64,000 bases of DNA from Selaginella moellendorffii (taxonomy: Eukaryota > Streptophyta > Lycopodiopsida > Selaginellales > Selaginellaceae): the NCBI RefSeq assembly GCF_000143415.4, contig NW_003314271.1, forward strand, positions 2,795,729 to 2,859,728, in the 5' to 3' direction. The notes below the pieces were generated by a model that was given only the letters and a program-made list of their open reading frames with translations, had not been told where the DNA came from and did not search any database. Below, piece by piece: positions 34,827-47,939 of the stretch (positions are counted from its first letter, which is position 1; every line of letters starts with the position of its first letter). Both the position numbers and the translations under genes were made by a program.

Positions 34827-35563
34827 TGTAAGCAACCAAAGGGGACGACTCGAGAAACGATCCATAAGGGTTCAAATATGAGGGAAAGAGCCTATGAATA
34901 AGAGTGCACCCCCTTTTCCAATCGGTTAAGAGTTTTAGGATACTTGGGGTTAAGCGTCCTTGGGTTTAAATAATACTGGGCTGGGTGACCTTCCAGGAAG
35001 TCTAAACTCAAGAGCTTATATTTGGTATTAGAGGATTCTTGGGTCTGACTTTGTTGGTTGGCTAGGGGAATCATACCACATGTTGATTGACATCTGTCTG
35101 GTCCAATTTGCTCCCGCTGGGCTCAGGTCGACGGGGCTCTCGGGAGAGCTACGAATACCACATGTTGATTGACATCTGTCTGGTCCAATTTGCTCCCGCT
35201 GGGCTCAGGTCGACGGGGCTCTCGGGAGAGCTACGAATACCACATGTTGATTGACATCTGTCTGGTCCAATTTGCTCCCGCTGGGCTCAGGTCGACGGGG
35301 CTCTCGGGAGAGCTACGGCTCTCAGCTTCCGTTCACGAGGGTGTGAACTTGCAGGGAAGCGTGGTGGATTGTAAGCAACCAAAAGGAACGATTTGAGAAA
35401 CGATCCATAGGGGTTCAAATATGAGGGAAAGAGCCCATGAATAAGAGTGCAACCCTTTTTTCAATTGGTTAAGGGTCTTGGGATACTTGGGGTTAAGCGT
35501 CCTTGGGTTTGAATAGTACTGGGTTGGGTGACCTCCCAGGAAGTCCAAACTCAGGAGCTTACA
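34827..35563 (+). mobile_element. TRIM element F, complete, plus strand
   Basis: 737 bp: LTRs 34827-35020 and 35370-35563 (194 bp each, TGTAAGCAACC ... AGCTTACA), a primer site TGGTATTAGAG at 35023-35033 (one change from tRNA-Met), a purine-rich tract before 35370, and flanks TTTAT and TTCAT matching at four of five bases. The interior is non-coding. It is inserted in gypsy element G. Confidence 0.9.
35074..35316. repeat. Three 82-bp tandem units inside TRIM F
   Basis: Unit begins TACCACATGTTGATTGACAT and contains GGTCGACGGGGCTCTCGG. Starts lie at 35074, 35156 and 35238. The units appear identical, in contrast to the older flanks, so the expansion is recent. Confidence 0.92.
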
Positions 35564-36900
35564 TTCATATCAACTCTATAAAGTTTAATGGTTCTATGTG
35601 TAATCAACTTGTGAAGACTAAAGTGGACATTCAAGGTAGTGCAATTAGTATTCTTTCAAAGGGGATATTCAAAGTAGTGCAATTAGTATTCTTTTCAATC
35701 TAAGTGTTATATATAACTTTTTGAGTTCTAAGGTGGTGAAAAAACTTGGTTTGCCTATGGAAAAGAGCTCAATAATCTATGAGGTGGTTATAGCATATGG
35801 ATGTAACACTCATATTTACAATGAATGAGCTCTAAATGTTATTTTGACTATTCAAGGGATTTTTGACCATCCTTTATTCCAGTTTATGTGTTTTGGTCAC
35901 ATAGATGTTATTCTTAGGAAGGAATGGTTTTATAACATGAAGTTAGGGATCGATTGGGAGTATAATATTCTACATATTGAAGTTGGTGGCATTGTGAAAC
36001 AGATTTTCGAGACAGACAATAGTGATACTCCATTGATTAATGCTTTAGAATTGGTGACATGCACGCATAAGATAACTAACTCTTTTGTGTTGTACCTGTT
36101 TCTTTCTAATATAATCATGTTTGATTTGGAGTATATTCATGGGCATAGGGCTTATATGAACTGCATTCAAGAGGAGTTCCATAACATTTTTCAAAATGAA
36201 TTGCCTTATGGTTTGCCTTCTGAACATGGAATTGGTTTTTGGAACTACTCTTTATCAGTGCCAACAAATTCATACTAATCCCATTAAAGATGAGGAGATT
36301 AATAGGTAACTTGTTAATTACCTTTAGAAAGTGTGGTTACGGATAAATAAGTCTCTTTGGGCTGCTCCAATAATGATGATCAAGAAGAAAGATGGTATAT
36401 AGCATTTTTGTGTGAATTATAGGGGTTGAATATATTCCCAATTCCTCATATTGATAATTTCCTTGATCATCTTCATGGTGTTTGATATTTTTTAAAGATT
36501 GATTTAAGGAAAATGTATCATCAGATTTATATCAAGCTGGAAGATGTTCTGAAAACTGCATTCCATATGAAGATGGGTCACTACAAGTTTTTGGTGATGC
36601 CATTTGGTTTGACAAATGCTTCTATAATGTTTTAAAGGTTGATGAATCAAATTTTACAGTTTTACAAGGAAAGTTTACAATTGATTATTTTGATGATATT
36701 TTGGTGTTCAACTCTTTATGGAGGAACATGAGATGCATATATGAAGTGTTTTGCAACTTTTAAGGGACAATAAGCTTTACTCAAAGTTATCTAAGGGTGA
36801 CTTTTTCTTAGAGGAGATTGGATATTTTGGGCATTTAATTTCAATGCATGGAATGAGAGTTGATCCCACAAAAGATCCAGGTCATAGTTAATTGGCCTCA

Positions 36901-37449
36901 TGTAAACCTTTATAGTAGTGATATAGGCATTGCTCGTAGTGTTGCTAGATTAATGATCAAATCATTATGATATTTATATTATATTTACGTAGTCGTGAGC
37001 AATGTGTTTACAACATTGTTTAGTCAAATAATAATCAACCCCAAAGTGGTTGATAGTGATGCTAGTCTATTTGCAACAAGTAGCATTGAAATAACTTTGA
37101 TTAAGTTCTCAATAGTGATCTATTATGCTAAGTTTAAATTGGTACTTTAATTATTTGAGAATTGCCCATTGAGTTTTGAGAAGGTTATAGCATTTATTTG
37201 TTGTAGTTTGTCGATGGATCAATTAGCACTTAGATTAGATTATTGGATGGAAAAAGTGTGTAATTAAGACATTAATATTGCTAACACTTGTGTTAGTGGA
37301 AGTGACATTGTTATATCAAATAATGAGTTGTCCTTAGAAGTTGATTTTTCATGTTAGTTTTTTTCTTGTTAGTGTTTTAGCTTCATACTACATCTTGAAG
37401 ATGAATGAAAAAGAGTGTTAGTGCAATATGGATATCCGAAGAAATAGTC
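36901..37449. other. Unresolved AT-rich DNA
   Basis: Lies between gypsy element G and the C2-like fragment. No feature supported. Confidence 0.35.
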
Positions 37450-38002
37450 TTTATAATTGAGTCTTAAGAATTTATTTGCATTTTACAAATGTCAGTCAAA
37501 ACTATAGGCATGATGTTCAATGTTTAAGCATACTAGTAGGTTATGAGAATTTATGTTGAGGTGAATCTTTGTGAAATTGTAGGTAAAAAGTTGATTAAGT
37601 CTTGAAAGTTTGTATTTCTAGACTGAGAGTTATTTTTTTCTAAGATGGAAAATTTTTCTACAAATTTTCTTAAACTTTTCCAATGGCTGATCTATTAATT
37701 ATTTTGTTTGAAAACCATTTCATTTTTATAAGTCATTGCAAGCTAGTTGAAATGGGTTAGAATTGACTTCTATTGACTTAATCCTTAGTAGTTAATTTGT
37801 ATGATGTGGTTTGAAAGAGATATTGACTTTCGGGGATAAAGATAATTAAGTTGGATAGAATTTGGTATTGACATAGAAAAGTGGCTATTACACTTTTTTA
37901 GAAATGTGATTTTTGTGCCTTTCTTCTATAATGTTATGCTTGGTGGTAAGTAACACCTTACATTTCGTTAAACTTTTATGAGAGTAGTGAGTTATCACTA
38001 AT
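37450..38002 (+). mobile_element. Fragment of a second C2-type non-coding element
   Basis: Reverse-complement homology to C2 at about 21850-21290, for example GAGAATTTATGTTGAGGTGAA, CTTGAAAGTTTGTATTTCTA and TTTATGAGAGTAGTGAG. The next parts of the same element are at 43905-44500 and 49886-50035, so later insertions split it. Confidence 0.75.
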
Positions 38003-38560
38003 TGTTATGAATGTGATTATGAGTATCAAAAGTTACCTCTCAACTAGTCTTTTCAAATATTCTTTCTTTACTTTCACGATGGCAGAAGATCGGTATTACT
38101 ATTTCTTTTTTCAGCCCCTTTTGTTTAAGTGTTAGTAAATTGGGCTTAGCATCTAAACTTAGTCAGATGAACATAAGGTAGAAACTCCTATGTGTTTCTT
38201 GTTGAGCATACTTGGTTTGGCTTTTAATTCTTTTTTGCTCAGTCTTGCACTAATTTGACAACATCTCATATGTATTAAAACTAATCCCTCAATATTGCTA
38301 AATGATAGTTTATCGTGCATGCCAAACTCCCTTGTGTTAGTCCCATCTAGTCCCATTGGCTATTTATAGAAAGTGTCTAGATTTGCTAGTTTGGCATATT
38401 TATGGAATGTAGAGATTGTCCTAAGTATGATGGTGTTATTCCTGTGTCTAAATTTGCAATCTAGAGCCATTCTATATTTAGTAAATTTCATGATTATCCT
38501 AGAAACTAACTCTTAGTAATAAAGGTGAAAGCTCAAAGCATGCATTCCTCAAGGTTTTAT
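38003..38560 (+). mobile_element. Heavily mutated C-family LTR, truncated
   Basis: TGTTATGAATGTGATTATGAGTATC corresponds to the LTR start. It can be followed through the tract ending GTGAAAGCTCAAAGCATGCATTCCTC, the start of the G-tract module, where the match ends. Most differences are C to T or G to A. Confidence 0.75.
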
Positions 38561-40469
38561 ATAAGGCCATATAATTGTTTGAAAGGGAAAAAAAAAACTG
38601 TTGACATAAGCTTGTTGCATATAAAAAAAAGGCTTGGTTTTTTTCTAAAATACATTCTTGAGAGGTTTATCATAGCATATTGTATAGAATTTATGGATCT
38701 TTACTCACACTCTTATTCAAAGAGAGGGAAATATATACAAATGTTTGTGGGTTTTAATGCTGGTAATTTTAACTCTTGCAACCTTTCTTTCAGGGTTTAA
38801 GAGTTAAAAGATGCAATAGTTATCCCATTGCATAGCATAACTAAACCACACAACAGAAAGAAAAAAGAGAGAGTGAAGATAATGATCATGAGTTGGAGAT
38901 AAATACAATGATAGAGGGTGCAACAAATTGGGTGAAAAAGAATGCTTTCTTACTTATTTAAAAAAATTGCAATTCTGTGACTTTCAAGAAATACCCTATA
39001 TATTTTTAGTTCATAACCCATTAGCATCTTATTGGCCACTAGTTTTTTTGTTTTATCCTTTGATTGTTGCACTAAGCAACATAAAATCATTACTTCCATC
39101 CTTGAGATATCTTTTTAGTTCCGTAGCAAAAGCTCTACTTTGCCAAATCTAGAGAGTGTTCACCCTTAGTAAATTTATTTAGCATTTCTTGTTGTAGGTT
39201 TTATTTATGGCCTAACCTTGCGACCCTTCCATGGGTCCTTCTTTAGAAATTACTTTCTTGGACTCATAATACTATTGCATTGTTACAGTTTATTATTTTA
39301 GGTGTCTTTCCCACTTGGTCACTTTGACTAAGTTATACCACACCATTTGTTCAAATCACTACTTTAAACAAGGAATACCATTCATTAATCCACTAAAGAG
39401 TTTTTCCTTGATTATCAATCATAACATATAAACATCTAAATGGGTTTACCAATAGATACTAAATTTACCAAACCTTTAAATTGTTGACCATGACCCCGGG
39501 GGCATCCCCCACACTTAGCACAAGCCAAAGGTTGATAACAATTGAGATTTTGTATCCATCTCATTCACCAAGTCCTTAATGCCACTTACACACAAAATAT
39601 TTTAATTGTGCATCATGACTTTGGGGCATTCTCTTATTTGGCGGTGTACCCAAGTCAGCCTCCTTATTAAGAGTCTATGACCACCGAAAAATGAGTGTTC
39701 TCATATTCCAAACTATCACCAAGCCCTAGTAAGTTGGGTCCTTAGTATTTTAAAGTGCTTATATGTTGCAATGATGGATTTCCTAGGTAATGAATATTTT
39801 CTATTATGACACTGACCCATTATATTGCAACATAAGCACATTATCCCTTATGGGAGATGACTAACTTTCTTTTTATCCTATTAAGAAGTATCAAAAAGTT
39901 AGCTCTCTATTTCAATCATTTACTCAAACTTTTTTTTTAGTTACCTCATAATTATCATATTCTACAATTCATTGTCAGTGTTTCCACACCTCATCTATAT
40001 TTGGTATACACACTTGAATCCCATGTTTACCAGCTTGGGATATACCAATCCTATTTTCATTGGGGTTTCTTTGGAAAGGGGTTCTTATGAACTAACCAAC
40101 TTGACCTTAAAGCATTATCCCTTGAAACATTTTGTATCTTCACACCATTGGCTCTATGAATTTATCCTCACCACACATCCTACTTGTGTCTAGATATTTG
40201 CCCAGACCAAAGCAATCACTTCTTATGCCAATTATCAATTAGCACTGCTTCATAGTATTTATACACAACTTTTTGCCGAAGTTGCTTTATTCCACAAACA
40301 CCTTTTCACAACTTTTCACCATCAATAAGATACCCACTATTCTCATACTTAGAACTCATGATCCTCCCAATCTTTCATTAGATATAACATATCTCCATCT
40401 AAATGGGATTCCTCCAAGCTTTTGTGACCATCCCTTGACTCTACAAAAACATCTAAAGTTTGGATTTTG
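38561..40469. other. Old repeat debris including a fragment of an A-type 3' region
   Basis: About 39480-39740 resembles 2945-3090 of element A (GACCATGACCCCGGGGGCAT, GGCGGTGTACCCAAGTCAGCCTCC). The rest is AT-rich with no supported gene. Confidence 0.5.
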
Positions 40470-41697
40470 TGTAAGTAACTAAATTTTCCATTCCCCTTTA
40501 GTCACTTAACCACACTTTTGACCACTTGGAGGAGTTTCACTCACAACCTTCATAAGTCTTATTCCTAATTTAGGGACATACTAGACCCATAAATGGCATC
40601 TATACCACTCAGCTTTTGTACTTGGTCCATGTGCTCCACGTATTTAATCCCACAATAGACACTCAAAGGTACCACTAATATATTAGCCCGTCACGCTAAG
40701 GCTATATCCATTTAGCTTTGTCTTGTGGGTAATTCAAGACCACTTATTCTATAGACTCGTTTCCCAAAGACTAAGCCATCCATCTATGAGTGGTCATCCC
40801 TTGACCACACTTTAGCATCCTTAGGATGCCTGGAGACCCTTCCTTAATATCCCTTCTTTGTTCCCCACTAAGTCCCTTTTTGTCCATAGTCGTGCTTGTT
40901 AGCACCACCATTGGGTCAAGGTTCAAAGGCCCAACCAGTAAGTCTCATTGACCTTTAAGACTTCTTTGCCATATGACTGTATCCTTGGTCAGTATACAAG
41001 AGGACTACTCTTTTTTTTTTCACAATCCGAGACTTTGAGATGACATTTCGAAACATTGTGGCCCAACACAAGTCTTGTGGGTACTCTCCCCACCTTCTGC
41101 CTTTGGGTGCTGTAGCTATGTGGCTAGAGCAAGATTTTGATGAGCCATACTAGGTATCCAAGTAAGTAGTGCCACCCACACTTGGATTGGGAGCACCAAC
41201 CATTTGATCTTCCAAGGGAGCTAGAGCTCTTAAACACTTCACCAACTCAAACTCGGCCTTGGTCTTGGCCTTGATCTCAATCTTAGCCTTGGTCTTGGTT
41301 TTAGTTTTGGTCTTTGTCTCGATCCCCATTTCACACTCCATCTTGAATTCCTTCTCAGGCTCCATCTTGGAGTCCTTCTCACACTCCATCTTGGACTCTT
41401 TATTAGACTCCTTTTTGGACTTCATTTCAGACTCCTTCTCAGACTTGATTTCGACACTTCCATATGTCATGACACTTGCCAGATGTTAGTCCCTCTTGTG
41501 TACCTTTTTAGAGACTTGTTCACCAATTGCTTCATACTCATTCCTTGAACTTTTTGTTTGGAGTTTTACTCCCACTCTCAACTTTCCAAGTTAAAACTTT
41601 TGGTCCAAAATATTACGTTTGTTGGACTTCCACTTCGACCACTACTATGTGGCACCCTTTTGCCTCCACTTTGGGGTTTAGGGATTTGTGTCTCACA
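40470..41697 (-). repeat. Family B LTR, left copy
   Basis: Starts TGTAAGTAACTAAATTTTCC and ends GTGTCTCACA (plus-strand view), matching the reverse of the solo LTR 16879-18544, but with a much shorter and diverged form of the minisatellite (about 41250-41465). Together with 42411 it could bound a 713-bp non-coding element. Confidence 0.75.
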
Positions 41698-42410
41698 CTT
41701 TACTAATCTGATATTTTATAAGGTTCTAGCTTCATGGTTACTTTTGAGGTGCCACCACACTTAAATACAACTTTTTATATTCACATCATATTCACAATGA
41801 CTGTCTTTGCAAATGTTATTCTGACACTTCATTATCCTTTATTCTATGTGGGTTATGTGGGCACTTTAGAACTATGCTTCCATATGATGAGAACATCTAT
41901 TCATCCTTTGAATACACCCCCCAACTCCTAGTTGTTCTAGCCTTTATTAAGAGTGGCCCTAGATACTATTTCAAGGACATATGTCCTTATCTGTATTTGA
42001 CCTCTTATAGTCATTAACTCTAATATTAAATTCATGAGCACCATCCTTAACCATATGAGGATAATCTTGTGACTCTTTTATTGTTTTGAAGTTTTTATCT
42101 TTCCCATAATCCCAACTATAGTTGTTTACCACAACCACATTACCCAGTTTGCTTAGTCAAATACTTATATAGATCACATTCTCAACTCTCTAAAGGAAAT
42201 CTTTTACTATTCCTAAGACCCCAAAATCATTCTCTTATTGGCCCTTTTCTATCCACAACATTACTCACATGTTTGCATATGAACTCAAGTTGAGAGTCAT
42301 GCTACTCCTCAAGGATAAACACACCTTAAGACCTTCTGATGCTAATATTAAATGGTGATATACTTAACAACTAATAAAAGTTAAAATAAAGAACAGCTCC
42401 AATACCAAGT
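41698..42410 (-). other. Interior between B LTRs with decayed primer site
   Basis: No coding capacity. CTCCAATACCA at 42397-42407 is three bases from the right LTR and differs from the tRNA-Met complement CTCTGATACCA by two transitions, giving a minus-strand element. Confidence 0.55.
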
Positions 42411-43904
42411 TGTAAGTGACTAAATTTTTTATTCTACTTTTTAGAGGAGTTTCACTCACAACCTTCATAAATCCTATTTGCAACTTGGGGACATGCTAGC
42501 CTCGTGAATGGCATCTATGCCATCTAGCCTTTGCATTTGGTCCAAGTGCTTCAAGTGTCCGATCCCATAACAGATACCCCAAAAGTATCACTGATATTTC
42601 AGCCCATTACACTAAGGCCATATCCATTTACCCTTATCTCATTGATACTCTAGGACCACTTGTGCCATAATCCCATCTCTCAAAGACTGAGCTATATGTC
42701 CATGAGTGGTCATTCTAGGACCACACCTTTACATCCTTAGGATGTTCAAAGACATGGGGAGCACCCTATCCCTTCTTTAAACCCCTCCAAGTCCCTCTTC
42801 ATCCACAGCTATGCTTGCCAACACCGCCACTCAACCAAAGCTTAAAGGCTCGACCACTAATTCTCACTATCCTTTGACTTCTTCACCACATGATCATGCC
42901 TTTAGTCACTATGCAAGAAGACTGCTCTTCTTCCTTTCTATAATCTAGGACTTTGGGATAACCTTTCAAAACACTATGGCCTTATATGAGCTTTGTGGTA
43001 CTCTCCCTACCTTCCACCTTTAGGTGCCCTAGCCATATGGCTAATTTGAGGTTCCAATGAGCCATGCTAAGTATCTAAGTAGGTAGTGCCACCTATACTT
43101 GGACTAAGAGCATTGAGCATTTGATTTCCCGAGAAAACTAAAGTTGGCTCTTGAACATTTCACCAAGTTATCTCATTTATCTATTTGTATTCACTTTAGT
43201 CTTGGACTCCTTAATGGTTATATCATCACCTAACATATGGGTATAGCCTTCCTAGGTCACACTAGCCTTTCCTAGCTAAACTCCAAACTTATTCCATTAG
43301 AGTTCAACCCCCATACTCTCACTACTATACTTTTGGAACCCCCCACAACCTAACATCCTTTGGTAAAACAAAACTTGATCATGGGACTTCTAAATTCCAA
43401 ACTTTAGGTGCATCTCTTGCCTGGAGACCCCAGAAGAGAACACTATGACCTAATGGTTGGGTATAAGTACCCTTATTCCCCCACTTTTGTCCCAAAGGGA
43501 AGGCCCAACCCCCTAGGAAGGAGCGAGGACCAATGAGCCATATGGTATTTAAATGGGGCACTAGTCCACATAAGCTAGGAGCACCACAATTGATTTCCCT
43601 TCAAGGAGTGGGAGCTACTCTTGAGTGTTTCCTTGGGTGGCCTCTTTACCACCATTTGACCTATATTAATAATCAGACTTAGTCTTGGACTTAATCTTAT
43701 ATTTAGCTTTAGACTCAGACTCCAACTCAGTCTCGGACCCAATCTTGGATCTTGGACCTTAGTCTCAGACTTAGTCTTGAATTTGGTCTTGGAGTCTGTC
43801 TCGGACTCGATCTTGAATTTAGTCTTATCTAATGAACTCTTTATTATTTCAGTCGTCATTTCAAGGATCCTTTAGCTTGCAATACCTTGAGGAGTTGATT
43901 CCTT
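42411..43904 (-). repeat. LTR with a B-type left part and an A-type right part
   Basis: 42411 to about 43345 follows family B up to ACTATACTTTTGGAACCCCCC. From about 43350 to 43904 it follows the middle and end of LTR A (CTTGATCATGGGACTTCTAAAT, GGGAAGGCCCAACCCC, GAGGAGTTGATTCCTTAT). The switch falls in the module common to both families, suggesting recombination rather than two separate insertions. Confidence 0.6.
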
Positions 43905-44500
43905 ATATTGATTTTTGTTGGACAAGTATATAACTCAATGATGAAAGTTTCATATTTTGGTCTTGTGAAGGCAAGTTGAAAAGTGATTGTTGATTGCTTT
44001 GCAACTAGTGATTGTTTGTAATCTTCATTAAGGATTTGACACTTGTTTCACTCAATGATGATTTAGCAATGATAAGTTTGTTTTACCAAATGGTATTGTG
44101 AAGGATTGTATCGTTATCTTTACATGGTTTTCTATATTGGCATGATAATTCTACCTATATCAATATCATTTGGTTATGTTTAATCTGTGGTATTAGATTC
44201 TATTGAGTTTTGGTGATTCACTCCTTAATGGAGTGTTATTTATAGTTAAGTATTGTTAAAAGATTGGTTTTGGATACTAAACAAAGTATCTTCAACTTTG
44301 GTTAATTTGGTTGTTAAAGAGCTTTGAATGGTAATTCACTTTTTCTTTCTTCTAGTTTTATTTTGGTATTTATGGCATTGAAATGATGCTTTGTTGTTGA
44401 TATTATTAATATTCAGATTAAAATGGAATAAGATGTCTCTCCATAAGATTAATATTAAATTTTATTAGTCTCAATGCAAATAATATTAATGATTTACCTA
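43905..44500 (+). mobile_element. Second C2-type element, continued
   Basis: Reverse homology to C2 at about 21000-20440 (GACAAGTATATAACTCAATG, GCTTTGCAACTAGTGATTG). It ends at GATTTACCTA, where element E is inserted. Confidence 0.75.
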
Positions 44501-44676
44501 TGTGAGGTCCAAGTGTACAACTATGATGCCATATACTAATCTTAGTGTAGTAGGATTTTGGTAGTTGTTGGATTGGTTTCAATTTAGACCATTCACTCCT
44601 ATATATAAACTAAAGTTTTTGGGTTAATTGATATGCACATTTTTTGTATTCCCTTTCTATATTCCATACACTCACA
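44501..44676 (+). repeat. 5' LTR of element E
   Basis: 176 bp, TGTGAGGTCCAAGTG ... ACTCACA. Matches 49710-49885. No convincing tRNA-Met primer site follows; the adjacent TTGGTGGAGGTG may be a decayed or different one. Confidence 0.88.
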
Positions 44677-46578
44677 TTGGTGGAGGTGAGGGGCACCTTT
44701 GATTATCCCTGAGGAGTGCTTGGACTTGGGATTTTGGTTTAGCTCTAACTTTTGCATTGTCTAGATCTACCTTTTTCATTTCCTTTCTTTTATTCTTTTC
44801 TTTCAGGATTTTGGTTTAGATCTAGCTTTTGCATTATCTAGATTTCTCTTTCCTTCTAGCTTTTTTTCATATCTTTTCTTTTACTCTTTCCTTTTCATTC
44901 ATCTTCATAGCAGATAAGTAGTCTCTTTTTCCTTTGACTCTGGAGTAATAGTTGGTACAATTGTTTGATGCTATGTGATTGCAATTGAACAACCAAACTC
45001 AGTTGATGGTAGCATTCTCGGCATGTGGTATAACTCCTCTTGCTCTTGGTGCCAATCCTCGCATTTGGCCGAAGTTCTTTCACAAGAATCCTGAGGATGA
45101 TATATACCATTGGTTCAATCACTTCATGGTGATTGCCACATATCATTTTTAAGATGATGCTCAACGTTTGCATGAGTTTCCTATGTGTCTTCAAGAGATG
45201 GCATTGCAGTGGTACAATAGTTTGAGCGCAACCACTCGTGGGGATTGGAGTGTTCTTCTGAACGTTTTCAAATGCACATTCGGATATGCCGACGATTGTG
45301 ATGATGCTTTCCAACAATTGTATCATCTTCATTAAGGGCCATCTGATTTGGTGATGCAATTTAGTGTTTGTTTCCAAAGCCTCTTGCTTCGTGTGGAGCC
45401 AAATATGTCGGAGCGGATCATGTTAGGAATGTTGTGGCCAGCACTTTGTCAAGATCTTGTCAATCTTGTGTATGCACTTGCTCCCACCACCCTTAACAAT
45501 GCTCCTCGCTTGGCATAACATTATAAAACATCACCTCTTCCATTTCTTGCTGCACGTTCTTCAACTCCACTTCCTATGGGTGATAGTCCTATTTCAATGA
45601 AGGTTGATGCTGCTATTGCTTGAGTCTAAGGACAAGGGTGAGGACGTGGTCATGGCTGTGATGTTCGCTGCTGGGTGTATGATGACGTTGGTCACACTTA
45701 TCAGTGTTATCGGCATTTTCCAAATTGGCGGCCACCATTTCCTGAGTGGAGACCTTGGCGTCAACAACGTCCTATTGGTGTTATTGCAGCAAAAGGTCTG
45801 GACACCAAGATACATCTGGGAAACGAAGAGTCACGCGAGTAACTAAGGGACCTTGTGCGAATAAGTTAGTGACCCCTCCATCTTTCTTTCGAGAGTATTA
45901 TCAAGGGGTTCACTCGCCACCAGTTCATCCAGTGTTTACTTTCTAAGCTTATTTTTATAACAAGTGGTCTCCTATTATTCTCTCCATGCTAGTTTATATA
46001 GGTTCGAGTTTATCTTCTATTGCTTAACCCATTGCCACACGTTGTTGTCTACACTTGTGTCGTGCAGTGGAGCCAGTTTTCATTCTTTATGTCAACAGTT
46101 GTATACATGCATGTGCACAAGATGAGGCGGACCTAGTTGTGCATGTGGGTGATCTCGAGCTTGGGTTGCAATTATCGTAGGTGGTTCCGAGTCAAGCTTT
46201 TAACCTCATCCTTGGTATGGATTGGTTGCAACACAACATGCCAAGTGTGACTTTGAGGCCTCTCTCTTTTGTCTCATACTTCTTTATATTTTATCCATTC
46301 CTCTCACTTCTATACATTTTTGTCCCTCTGCTTCTACCTCTACTTCCATTACTTTTGTCCCTCCACTACTTCCTCCTATGTTTCTGTCTTGTTCCGCTCT
46401 TCCCTTTTTCAATCCCTTCAATAGTCTTTGTGTTGTAGCGGTTAACCGATTCATGAAAGAGTATTCCGATCTCTTTAAATTTGACTTATCATCTGGGGCC
46501 AAGATTGCCACACGTCATCCAATTCCAACTGGGGATGCTCAAAAAATCAAGGTTTCTATTCGTCATCGGTCACCCAAA

Positions 46579-46866
46579 ATGCTTTATTTCGTTAAAGTGG
46601 GACTTATTCAGTAAAGTGGGACATTAATTAGCATGTGTCCACATGCCATTTCCTAGTACTTAATTAATATTTATTAATATTTCTATCAGTTTTTTAATTT
46701 ATTTTTTTATATTTCACAATATTATAACACAAAATCATATGAAAAGTTTTTAATTTATAAATTATAAAGTTAAAACTTCAATTTTTTATTGTTGTTATAA
46801 AAATGGCATGTGGCCACACACCATAAGTGGGATAATGAAAAGTCCCACTTTAACGAAATAAAGCAT
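46579..46866. mobile_element. MITE, copy 2
   Basis: 288 bp, almost identical to 27140-27427; I see only a few substitutions near the right end. Flanked by CAAA on both sides (46575-46578 and 46867-46870). It interrupts the protease-RT region of element E. Confidence 0.93.
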
Positions 46867-47939
46867 CAAAGAGATCAAGATTTTACGTGAAAATGTCAAA
46901 GAGATGTTAGAGAAGGGTGTTATTCGGAAGTCATGAAGTCCTTAGGCATGTGAACCTCATTTTGTGATGAAGCCTAATGGGAGTATTTATTTCATCATCA
47001 ACTATTATCCGTTAAACAAAGTGACAATCCCAAATGAGTACCCTCTTCCTCACACTGCTGATCTCTTGGATCGTCTAAGGTGAAGTCATTGGTTCACCAA
47101 GCTAGATCTTGCTTTTGGGTACTGGCAAATACTGATAGCTAAAGAAAATATTCCTAATACTACTCTTTATACACTATTTGGTTTATATAAGTTCTTAGTG
47201 ATGCCGTTTGGTTTGAACAATGCTTCAGCAACTTTTTAGTGGATGATGGACGAGATTCTTTGTGATATGGCAAAGGTGACTGTTGACTTCATTGATGATG
47301 TCTTAACCCACTTGGAGGGGACATGGGAGGAGCACGTCCATGATGTTTGTAAAGTGTTGGATCAGCTACAAGACATTGGTTTAAAGCTGAAGCAGTCGAA
47401 GTGCATGTTTGGGTCCAAAGACAAGGGTTTGCAAATTGATCTTGACAAACTTATGGCTATTGTAAAGTTCCCTACTCCAAAGTGTGTAAATGATATGCAG
47501 CGCTTCTTGGGTAAGGTGCAATATCTCAGTCATTTTGTGGATCATCTTTCTGATTGCATTGCACTATTGCAAGCATTGCGGAAGTCATCAACGTCATCTT
47601 TCATCTAGTCTCCAGATTGTGAGCGGGCATTCATGGATCTCAAAGAGCTATTGATGACTCCTCCGGTTTTGGCATATCCTAACTACACTCGACCTTTCAT
47701 TTTGAACATGGATGCTTTTTGTATTAGTCTTGGAAGTGTGTTGATACAAGAGAGCCTAAGTATGTTTGGTCAGCATAATTTTATTGCATATATAAGCTGT
47801 ATATTACAACTAAGCAGAGGTGAACTACTCCATGACAAAGAAGGAGTGTTTAGCAGCAATCTAGGGTTTCAAGAAACTTCATGCATATTTACATGGTTCT
47901 CGGACATTACTAGAAGGTGATTATATTATTGTTACTTCA

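Larger units (their letters stand above)
31540..36900 (+). mobile_element. Decayed Ty3/gypsy element G, host of three insertions
   Basis: Coding remnants on the plus strand surround three younger insertions. A Gag-like region (31540-32356) is followed, after removal of the insertions at 32357-33508, 33577-34629 and 34827-35563, by a CCHC zinc knuckle (CFCCQKVGHQGKDC, about 34650-34700). A protease-end motif (DVILRKEWFYNMKLGIDWEYN, about 35900-35970) and RT motifs (MPFGLTNAS near 36597, FDDILVF near 36690) follow. Every frame is interrupted. The LTRs of this element were not identified. Confidence 0.75.

Noticed and set aside
46181-46614. A free-standing gene near 46.2 kb
   Set aside because: LGMDWLQHN is the protease end of decayed element E, and the downstream Leu/Phe-rich frame is low-complexity linker.
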